Source: Saccharina japonica
Lineage: Eukaryota; Sar; Phaeophyceae; Laminariales; Laminariaceae
DNA length: 64,000 nt
Assembly: GCA_008828725.1 (NCBI GenBank)
Contig: MEHQ01002749.1
Span: 17,455 to 81,454, forward strand
Direction of reading: 5' to 3'
Shown: piece by piece, positions 54,703 to 64,000 of the stretch
Numbering within the stretch: the first letter of the stretch is position 1
Layout of the letters: each line of letters begins with the position of its first letter
Made by a program: the position numbers and the translations under genes
The notes under the pieces: model-generated
Databases searched by the model: none
What the model saw: only the letters and a program-made list of their open reading frames with translations
What the model was told of the DNA's origin: nothing

Positions 54703-55224
54703 CTTTTGCGGAGAAGAAATGGAGAGAGCTAACACCCGGGCAACTTGGCCGAGTCCCTCCCTCCATTCGAATGTTTTGCCTCCTCCCTCCTCCCCCATCT
54801 CACGAGAGGATGATGACGACAACGTGGTGGTGGAACCAACATCGCCATGCGCCGGAAACACACCATCGTAAGCGCCCGCTGCTGCTGTCCCCGAGCCGCT
54901 GCTACCAACGCGTTCAAGAGAGAGATCGTTCACATGGTGCAGCGGGAAGCTTCCCTTCCAGGGCTTCCTCTTCTGATCGATGGCCGACGAGTAAGATGAG
55001 ACAGCGTCGCCTGCTGCTATGGGTAGGGGCGAAGCTGCAAGGGGCGGAGGAGCCCTCGCGAAGGGAGTGCAGCCGCCTTTTGTCGAGTAGTAGTCATGGT
55101 GGCTCAAAGGTGTTGCCCGGGACAGATAATCTTCTCCAATGAACGGCACCTTTCTCTTGCTGCTGCTGCAGGAGGAAGCGTGCCGGCGTCGCCAGCTTGA
55201 ATCCATGGTGTGTGCGAAGGTCAT
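54703..55224 (-). CDS. Hypothetical Ser-rich frame
   Basis: An open frame of about 174 codons from ATG 55224 (MTFAHTMDSSWRRRHASSCS) ends in SISSPQK and a stop. It has no recognised domain. A CTGGCAG sits just before the ATG, so it could be a terminal exon rather than a whole gene. Composition (Ser, Gly, His, Arg) is not clearly protein-like. Confidence 0.3.
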
Positions 55225-56640
55225 CCTGCCAGGCAAGGCAAAAGGCAGGTACTTCTTCTTGTGAGCGCGAGCGGCGCACGGAGCAAATTCTGGTGATGAA
55301 GACGTGTGGTCCCCGCTGTAAGAAGTCTACCGAATATAATGGAAACCCTGGAAAAATCCAACAACAACAAGAAATGTAAATATGTGTAACGAACAACGGC
55401 CACGCAAACAACAGCAGCGCAACGCAGGACAGCACAAGGAGCAAGGAGGCAAGACAGGCGAGCGCCAACTTCACATGCTAATGGAGAAGAGCGGGTGGAA
55501 ACTAGCAGCTGCGATGGAAAAAAAGGCTGACGCCCGAGACTGGGAATGCAAGTTATGTTGCACGTTGTCCGTTGCCCCCATAGGTACGGGTATATTCTCT
55601 GGGTACACGTATCTGTTCTGGCGCTGCACCGCGGTGTGATCTGCCAGGTACTCCGTACTCAACTATAATGTTTGTTGTCGTAGGGATAAGTACTAACACG
55701 CGATTTGAACACGATGCTACTTGCTCGCGTGCTACAGTAGTGCGCTGATGTTGTATAGGAATCTGTATGTTGTGCACAGAGTGTGCTGAGCTTGTACCTG
55801 CGATCCTGAAGCATCGTATCTATGAGGACAGCAGTGCACGCGTTGCACGCTTGCCCCATAAACTATGTACGTATGAATACTACGTACCGATAATCCACTC
55901 TGCCCATATCATGTCGCTGTAAGACCCTTAGGGATATGCATCGGATGCGATGGGTGTCGCGTGCTGTTGTTGCACCACTGCCCTGACCCACTGCCCTACC
56001 ATGCAACAGTCCGCATTAATACTGTTCATCCCTCGAGAGTCGCCCGTGCGTTGTTGGACGGCGGACGCGATTGATGAGCGCACCCGCACAATCAAGAATT
56101 TCAAGATTTGAGCTTTTAGCACAGTTTAGCAATATGCAAGAAGAAGGTAAAACGTAAAACCGCCCTGGGGTACGACGTATGCATACAAGTTTTACAGCCT
56201 ATGTGTATCCCTATATACGACGTACCACTCTAGGTGGCAATGTAAGGGTCGTTCAGTCTTCAACTTAATGCCCAAGCGTTGTTTATGTTTACGTTCAGCG
56301 TGGTACATGAACACAAGAGAGGTATGATACCACCGGATTGGCCAAGCAGTTGGTGCTAATCCACGAGGGGGGTGCAGGACGTGTCGGGAGCAGGCAAGTA
56401 GCGTGGCACGCGCGTAAGGAGAAGTACGCCTGCTGCGCGGAAAATACGCGCAGAGCAAGTTACAAAGCGCTTGTTAATTCGTGTATGGAGCAGGGGCGAG
56501 ACTCCGGCTATGTTTCCCTCCGTACTATCAATCGATAATTTTTTACGACGCGCTCGCCTCGGTGAAAACGGGGAGGTGGTCTCCGATGGACGATTTGAGG
56601 ACAATATGCTGCAGGGCGAGGCAAACAACTATTTATTAAT
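55225..56640. other. Stretch without a supported gene
   Basis: Contains several short open frames on both strands, none with a recognisable motif or splice logic, and GTACGTACG-type short repeats. Nothing further seen. Confidence 0.4.
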
Positions 56641-57087
56641 ATGACAATATCGACGATCTGTCGCACAATGACAAGCACAGGATCGCGGGAAATAGAACGG
56701 CTCGTATGCCAGCTCAGCACACTTTCTCCATCAACAACAGCAAAATTCGGTGGTTTTACTGTCAACAACTCAACCACCTCAAGGCTTGGACATCTCAAGT
56801 CTGAGTGTCCCAAACGTAGGAATAAGCCATCGGCACCCGCTGCAGAAGGCAGTGTCAAGGCCGTGTGGTTGTCGAAGCGCGTATCAACGACCCACAACGA
56901 CGCCGAGCGTGTCGCCCAATGCAACGAGCGAACCCACGCCAGCGCAAACGTCGCAAGGGTAAACAGCACAAAATCGTTGCCCGCACCTATCGTGCCTGAG
57001 GTGGAGCGTGGCGGGTTTCTTCTGTATGGCAACCCCTCAACCAAACAAGGCTCTGCAGTCCGACTCCAACGCGTCTACCGTGCATGA
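56641..57087 (+). pseudogene. Possible gag-like remnant of an LTR retrotransposon
   Basis: A 148-codon frame includes RLGHLKSECPKRRNKPS, which resembles the C-terminal half of a CCHC zinc knuckle (GHxxxxCP) of gag. The N-terminal CxxC pair is missing or displaced by a frame change (TGTCAACAACTC lies just upstream in another frame). The rest is unrecognised. Confidence 0.3.
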
Positions 57088-57742
57088 CGGGGGCAGCTTG
57101 GCGGGTTCTCCTTCATGGTAACCACTCGACCACACAAGGCACTGCAGTCCAACTCAATGCTCGTCGGGACACTACTTCGATCACAAGACTGTATCCCGGA
57201 GTTGGAGAGCTAATTATCGACAAGAAACTGGAGACTCCGCGAATCAAGTTCGACAGCTGGCAGCAATACACACTAGGGCGCGAAGCCAGGCAATTTAACG
57301 GGCATCTCGTCGAGACGGATAGGTTGGGCGGCAAGCGTGGACATCTCCGACGTCATCGTTTGAGGGAGGGGACGCCGTATTTTCTCATCCACGACAGCAG
57401 TACGTAGCGTGAACTATTCATAGTGCTATACGCCACTCTGACAGCGCCACGGAGATTCCGGGTCATCTACCGATGTTAGAGTCAACGGGCTAAGCGATGA
57501 CCGTGTCTACAACTGCAATCAAGGATCGTGACCGGAAACCTGCATGAGGCGGTGGATCATCTTCAGAACACGGCAATAAGGCAGATTTATGGTGGCAGTT
57601 GGTCCATCGTCCGGACGTACGCCCCAGGATGTCTCCATGCAGGAGGTGATGTCTTAGACTAGACCTGCAACGTGCAGCCGCACTGCGAGCCGTACCATCG
57701 CAAACCAAATAGAACGCACCGAAGCACGCGAGCACGAGGGTC

Positions 57743-57937
57743 AGCTCTGGTGAATATGTAATTCTTGCAGACACCGGCGCTTTTGCCGACAGGTGGGGCG
57801 GGCTCGGAATTTTTGCAAACACGGCGAACCCGGACTATCTGCATTTGCAAGAGTGTGCTTCTTTGGTCGACCACATACATACACACTTGTCCCTGGAAAC
57901 TCTGCCAATCAAGGTCTATCTACTGCAACGGGGATAA
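57743..57937 (+). pseudogene. Possible retroelement aspartic-protease remnant
   Basis: The frame SSGEYVILADTGAFADR has the hydrophobic-hydrophobic-DTGA signature of retroelement proteases, about 0.65 kb after the zinc-knuckle-like frame and in the expected order. It ends at a stop shortly after. No RT, integrase or LTR was identified, so the assignment rests on two short motifs. Confidence 0.3.
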
Positions 57938-58499
57938 GGAAACTGCCGCCCCAAGTACATGTAAATAAGCAGCTGGCCTACCGCAATGTCAGCAACGGCG
58001 CAAGGTGATGAACAAGGCAACCACAAGGCCCAAGCAGAAAAATAAACGCCACGTCCTCGGCGTCCATCACATCAGTGCCAGTGGGCCATAAATCTATCGG
58101 CTCAAAACAGGTCTGCATTCAGAAGGCAGATGGAACCTTCGACTCAAGACAGGTCTTTAATCTGAAGACACATGGAACCTTAACCTTCAAGGCTAGACTG
58201 CAGTAGTTACCCAAGGCTGGGGACAAGAACCAGGCGTAGGTTGAGGTGAGACGTTTTTTAACACCGGTATGCCAAATCAGGAGCATTTCGAATGGTTACG
58301 GCGATTGCGGACCGAGCACGACAGGAATATTGTACAACAGGCAGGTTCCATGAAAAAAAACCGTATGAATCGTGGTTCTTCGAGGACGGATTCCCGACAA
58401 GCCGGTTGACGCAATTTTGTTCAGCCACAACCAAAAAAGAGCAGGAGAGTCTATCTACAGGGGTCCGGAAGTTCTGGACTGTCGTCGACTGAATCACGT

Positions 58500-61190
58500 A
58501 TACTTGTCAGAGCGTCCATCGGGAGCTTGGTGGCGACGGTGCCCGAAGTCCTTGCTAGCCTCTCCGACCCGCCTGGGCAGAAAGTCTGGAGGGGGCTGCC
58601 CGAAAGTCGAACCTCGTTCGCCGTATCTACGATGAGGGTAGCCTTTTTCGGCCCGAAAACAAAACGTGAAAAAACGGGGCTCTTCCCCTGAGGTACCACC
58701 CAATAAGGTATGCCTTATCGTTGGAACTCCATTTTTCGTTTTACACTGTCATATTTTTCGTTTTCCACTACAGTATTTTTCGTCGGGTTAAGCCGTAGAC
58801 TTTTTATAAAAAGTCAGTTTTTGGGGTGAGGCATACGTAGAGCTTCCGAAGTGAAGAGTCTCGTCTTATTTGGGTGCTAAGACTGGTGCTATATACGGGA
58901 AGGGGGTTGGCTGCTTTTTGGGGTACCCTGTATTTTCAGCCGATCAGAGCTACTTAGCCGAGTGACTTGCCTCTTGCATTCGCAGTTTTTATGTATTATT
59001 TTCAAGTTTTTGTTTTTTGTTTTCACTATATGGATTGGTTGTTTTCGTTTTGGATTGGGCATCGGAGGAAGAGGCAATGGCGAACGTGGTGCAGGAAAAC
59101 TGGCAGGACAGGGCTTTGCGCGCGGGCGAGGAAGGTACTTCAGGGCAGTCTGATGTGGAAGTTAGGTGCTACCGGCACACGACGCCGACGCGATAAACCC
59201 CCACAACCCGTTCATAACTACAATACACCCCTACCCCGGTCGTTTCGGGGACAACTGACTTAGAAATACTGACAGCACATGCTGGTGGCAGTTTTCGCGA
59301 GTCCTATTATATCACAACTTTTCTTTACCGGCAGTCGAATTTTCTGAAGGGAAACATATTTGATCACCGAGACCAAGGCCAAATTTGAGTGCTTTTGATC
59401 TCTGTTCGAGCGTACACCCCAGCTCCGCCCCCCCACCCCCCCCACTGGCTTTAACATCTAACCACTTCTTGGGACTGCACTCCCGCTTCGAGGACAAACT
59501 ACTTAGGATTGGACTTAAATACATGCTCCTTCACAATACAGTAGTTACAATAAGGCGCAGTATAATACAAGCCGGGTCAGCAGGTAAACCGAGTATGTAC
59601 GGTATGTGGCGTCTGGGCCATTCTAGGATATCCTGGCGGGTTTTCCACTTGTATGTAGGCATGCATGCCACATATGCATCTGCCGGAATGTAACTACATA
59701 ATACAGTCTCTGTATTTTGCTACATACCTGCGTGTGCTTCTACGAGTCCGCCTACCTAGCCGGGCGTGCAAGTGATGCTGGCCCCGAGCTCCTGGCGAGT
59801 TCAGAGGTACACGTGTGGAGGTGTTGGTGGCCGCTTATGTTTCGTGCTCCATAGCATACGTGCACCTGCGAAAGGCCGTATCGTCGCAAATTTTTAATTG
59901 CATGCAAAAGGAAGGAGAGTTTTTTGGGGGGGAGGGATTTTTGGAGTACAACAACAACTTCAAAGCCGACTTTCTCGAAAAGCATGCCTTAGAGAGGACA
60001 CGGCTTGGAGGGACACACACAGCCAAAATAGCGCGGCTTTAGGAAGATGTCGCCGAGGTCTTGCCATAGGCGCGTCTCTCGACGTTCTACGATGTTTACA
60101 CCCTCCCCGTTGTCGATAAAACCAGCTTTAAAATACCACATTCGTCCTACTAACAAGGGGGTTGTGTTATCTTGCGCCTCTGGACCAGCCCCCCTAGTCA
60201 GCATGCCCGCCGGGTGGACTGACGACGTGCTTTGGGGGGGGCTAGATGAGACCTCTCGCCCAGGCTCGACAACGGAGCCTGTCGGGACCGCGCGCTTGCC
60301 GTCCCCGGGCTCCTGCTGAGTTAAGGGGCAAAGGTGTGAAAGCACACACAGGTGGAAAATACAGAGTGATACTGTGTTCCCAGTAGGTATCTATGACGGC
60401 AACAACAGCATGCATGCAGCCTACGTGCTGTCGCCTGCGTGAGGACGACGCCCGCGGACCCGTCACGAGTCATGCATATATACCGGCCTCGGAGTTCGTA
60501 TCCATGAGGCGGTGCTTTCGGGGGATGGAGGAGCCCCTAGCGGCGAGGTGCCGTGTGTAGCGTCTGGGATTTTTCACGAGTGTGGGTGTGGAGTAAAGAT
60601 GTAAGGAGATGTGTATTGCCAAGCAAGGTAAAACGTGGGTTGTCAAGGGTGTGTTGTGTAGGGCCGAGTGTTCCACGTTAAAACCTACCAGGTGGTAGTT
60701 TCGTGTCAGTCAAGGCGGCAAATTAAGGCAAACTTGCTGTTCTGTCAAGGGGTGAAAGTGTACTGTCGCCTGGCATATTTTGTGTGGAGGTGTGGGTGAC
60801 CTCTTCTTTTCGCATGCCCCATGGTGTGCCCAATGTTGCCCCTGCTGCGATGTGACATGTGTCAAAACCGCGTCACGCACACATATATATGCTACCGAGG
60901 AGGAGCGCAGGTGAACCAGCACCAGCCACTATAAATAGTTCACACGCTGTCCCGCGCATCTTCAAGCGGCTGTCCATCCGCCACAATCAAAGCGGAGAGC
61001 TGAACGTCCGTCAACGTGACAGGGACCTCCGCGTGGACGTTGCTGTCGAGAAGGGGTACTTACGGGGCGTTACATCGTCAGAGTACCGAAACAAGGCCAT
61101 ATACTCCTCGACTCTATCATACGTACATACCTTGTATGATACGGGTATTGTTGCTGAGAAAGGAGGATGGGGAATACCCAGAGGGCCGAG
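58500..61190. other. Stretch without a supported gene
   Basis: One plus-strand frame at about 59054-59196 (ASEEEAMANVVQENWQDRAL ending in a stop) looks somewhat protein-like and might be a terminal exon, but it has no recognised motif or partner. The segment 59988-60042 (AGAGAGGACACGGCTTGGAG, GGACACACACAGCC) resembles the reverse complement of 6145-6200. Otherwise no structure is seen. Confidence 0.35.
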
Positions 61191-61194
61191 TAGA

Positions 61195-63225
61195 TGAGGT
61201 GATGGGGGGGGGGGTATACTCATGTCATGCATGTCCGTAATCGTATGGCCATGCACTCTTGCGTCCCTACAACACCGGGACGGAGCACGTCGGGTTTTCA
61301 CCGACCAGACAGGGAGGGGGTATTTATGTTGATCAGGCCGAAGCTAGAGTATATGTCCTTGAGGGAAGCGGTAGCATCATCAGCGGGGAGAATGCGGAAG
61401 CCCATCAGGTCTAACGTTGCGTAGGGGGGAGAGCGTTCTTCCCGGGGGGGGGGGGGGGGGTACTTGATTTTCATGCATGGCCGTAGTCGAATGACCATAG
61501 GCCCTCGCATCCCTACACTTCCGGGACGGAGCATGTCGGGGTTGGGGGGGAGTAGCCGGAGGGAGGGAAGAAGTACAAGCGGACAAGGCAGATATCTTGT
61601 TTAGAGGGCTGACACAGGGGTTCAACTCACAGGGCGGTGTTGGCAAGGACGACACAGGGTATGCGATGCGGGCGGGGGGGGTTAGGGGGAGGTTAGGGGG
61701 GGCTAGGTGGGAGGTTAGCGGATGGGGGGAGAGGGGGTCTACTCATGTTATGCATGGCCGTAGTCGTATGATATGACCATAGACCTTCGCATCCCTACAA
61801 TGCCGGGACGGAGCACGTCGGGTTTTCACCAACCAGGAAGACATGGCTTGCACCAAGCGTGAAGGGCCGTGAGGTGTTGGGCGCATCGCATGAAGGGTGG
61901 GCTGCATCCTGCTAAGAAACGCCTGTGAGGCGGAAATTCTTGCTTTTGGATGGCAGCGTCGACTGAATTGATTTGGTTTCTGGTGTGACTAGGGTTAGCG
62001 GGAGGGAGGGTAGGAGCAACAGCGGCCAAAACGGGTATCACGTTCAGAGGGCTAACATAGGGGTTCAAGGGGTTCAGGTCACGGGGTAGTGCTGGCAGGG
62101 ACGATACGGGGGGGGGGGGGGGGGTGTACTCATGTCGTGCACGGCCGTAGTCATATGACCATAGACCCTCGCATCCCTACAATGCCGGGACGGAGTACGT
62201 TGGGTTTTCACCAACGAGGTAGACATTGCTTGCACCAAGCGCGGGGGGGGGTACTCATTTGTTGCTTGCCTTAGTCATTTGACCATTGACCACGCATCCC
62301 TTTCGNCCCCCCGGATTTTACTCCGTACCTGGCTCGTAGCTTTGATAACTTGCTATAAATGGGAGCCATCAGATCGTGACGACCCTGTGGTACACCTATG
62401 TACGTACGTACACGTACTCGCGCGTACTTACGTGCATATCCACACGTACCGGTAAACTATAGAGATGAGGCAATCACCCATCGACCTCTTTTTTGGATAC
62501 GTACGTATATATACGTAGTTTTTTTCCCGGGGGGGGGAGGGGGGGGCTTTGCTGCCAAGGGCAGATAAACTAGGCGAGCATAACCGCGGTTCAGAATTGG
62601 CTGCACCTGCGTTTTTTTGTTTTTTTTTGTGAGAAAGTCGTACTTGAGATTAGTTCAGGACTTGTTTTTTGCAGGACGTATATACTCCTATTCGTATTAC
62701 TCGGTACTCGGTACTCGTTTTTTTTTTCTTTTTTTTCTTTTTTTACTCCCTACAAAGTTGCCCCCCCTTCCCCCCCCGTCCCCCCACGTTTTATTCGAAC
62801 GGGCTTACTCGGAATTCGTCAAGTGCGGGGTATTGTTTGCAGTGGCGGTGATTTTTTTTTTTTTTAAACTCCTGCAGAAGAACTGCAACCCACGCTTTTT
62901 TGTTGTTGTTGCTGTTGTTGCTGTTGTTGTGGTTGAAAGAAAAAAATACTTGGAATCAGTGTAGTAGGGGTATTTTTGGCAGTGGTGGCGAGAGAGAGAG
63001 GGTCGGTTTTGGATGTGTCACGCCATCTGCTTGGTGTCTAGAAAGTGCGCGCGTAGAGAGAAAAGGCGATGTAGAGCGGGGAGAGGGGTGACAGAGAGAT
63101 AGGAATGGAGGTGTGGGGGGCGTAGAAGGGCGGGAGGAGTAGGGGGGGGGGTATACTCATGTCGTGCATGGCCGTAGTCGTATTACCACAGACCCTCGCA
63201 TCAATACAATGCCGGGACGGAGCTA
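61195..63225 (+). repeat. Cluster of six GCATCCCT-family copies
   Basis: Copies begin after G runs at about 61203, 61447, 61733, 62108, 62243 and 63144. Five are subfamily B (CATGGCCGTAGTCGTATGAC type) of different lengths. The one at 62243-62305 is subfamily A and is cut by the N at 62306. The long copies at 61733 and 62108 carry the 3' part with GCTTGCACCAAGCG. All have the same orientation. Confidence 0.8.
62306..62306. other. Single N: assembly join
   Basis: The N follows CACGCATCCCTTTCG of a family A repeat and is followed by CCCCCCGGATTTTACTCC. The repeat's normal continuation (AGACGGAGCACCG) is absent, so the join sits inside a repeat and adjacency of the two sides is not assured. Confidence 0.9.
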
Positions 63226-64000
63226 ACCGAGCGAGGAAGCGGCATAGCAGCAGTTGAAGCGGAGCTGAGCGTCGGGACACAGAGAAAAAGAAGAGCCGGC
63301 TCTACAATCCGGCAGGGGACAAGGGACACGGCGGAGGGCGCGAGTGGGAGGAGGCGGCAGATATCGGAGAAAGTACATGGAAGGGAGTATAAGTATAGTA
63401 CACCAGAACAGTGACACCTCGATGGGGAGTGTAGGCTACTTGCCCGTGGTGGTAGCCGAGATAGATCAGTCGCGTTTAGGTCGCCGGGGCAAGTACCGGG
63501 CGGGGGAGGGCTCGGAAAGAAGGGACACATACAACCCCGTGTATCCCAACCCGCGAAAGAGTTGTTCTCGCAGGTACACAAAGATAGAAGTTCTCAATAC
63601 TAGGTTCCGGTACCAGGTACTGCAGGCCCTATCAGGTGTTACGTCTGAAAGGCAGTAAGATGGTTCCATACAGTGATACTCTGGTAATGTTTGTGCCGGG
63701 CTGTCAGGAGTAAGCGCGGGCTGCCAAGAGTAGTGTACTAGAGGTGACGGAGCTCATAGCGGTATACTGACGGGAGACGACGCGAGCTCGAGAGCGGGCA
63801 GACTGCAGTACATAGTACTGAGCAACGAGAAAGACGGGACAAACGCTCGAATGTATCGTTATCGTAGAGAGCACTAGAGAGAACCGCCAGCATACTGGTT
63901 GTTGAATGTAACCGCGATGTACTACGTAGGGCGGGGGGTTAGATGGGGTGCTGAAATATGTTTAGCTACAAAGCGCGGCCTACTGAGAGCAGACATCCCA
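62307..64000. other. Stretch without a supported gene
   Basis: Contains ACGTACGTAC runs (62400-62520), G and T homopolymers, and a (TTG)n/(TGC)n run at about 62900-62930. A frame at 63344-63658 has no recognised features. One GCATCCCT-family copy is at 63144-63225. Confidence 0.4.

Overview
This is a piece of nuclear DNA from an intron-rich eukaryote. Two recognisable genes have many short coding exons with GT-AG boundaries, the intergenic and intronic DNA is full of short transposable elements, and internal (TTAGGG)n motifs are present. The RPT2 protein has the GEPGTGKT Walker A variant known from plant RPT2. The overall style would suit a stramenopile, for instance a brown alga, but that is an inference and nothing in the sequence proves it. 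The window also holds two single-N joins (44186 and 62306), so it comes from a scaffolded draft assembly.

Layout. (1) 1-11600, minus strand: the 5' part of a ubiquitin-specific protease (USP) gene, with exon 1 at 10961-11600, a 7.3-kb intron full of repeats, and exons 2-4 at 3499-3613, 1686-1797 and 520-717. The exon that should follow, with matching phase, sits on the opposite strand at 16-298. (2) 12293-14542, plus: a single-exon acidic protein with tandem IQ motifs. (3) 15038-24391, plus: a multi-exon coiled-coil protein of unknown function; one phase-compatible exon (about 21120-21255) again lies on the opposite strand. A LINE fragment (minus strand, 17.6-18.1 kb) sits in an intron. (4) 27411-36474, plus: a complete nine-exon gene for 26S proteasome ATPase subunit RPT2 (PSMC1), 447 residues, with decayed partial copies of exons 4 and 8 in its introns. 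(5) 37899-50476: a 6.29-kb segment present twice in tandem, separated by one N. It carries the 3' exons of an unrecognised minus-strand gene that is complete only on the right side, up to 51394. The duplication is most simply two overlapping contig ends that were not merged. (6) 51.5-64 kb: minisatellite, MITE-like elements, a possible LTR-retrotransposon remnant, and a cluster of one short dispersed repeat family around 61.2-63.2 kb; no confident gene.

Functionally, the two identified genes both belong to the ubiquitin-proteasome system (a deubiquitinase and a 19S base ATPase). In a eukaryote this neighbourhood is not evidence of co-regulation. The most unusual signals are the two wrong-strand but phase-matching exons, serial decayed exon duplications in two genes, GTGCG pentanucleotide arrays that begin exactly at two 5' splice sites, and an inverted pair of short elements that carry telomere repeats.
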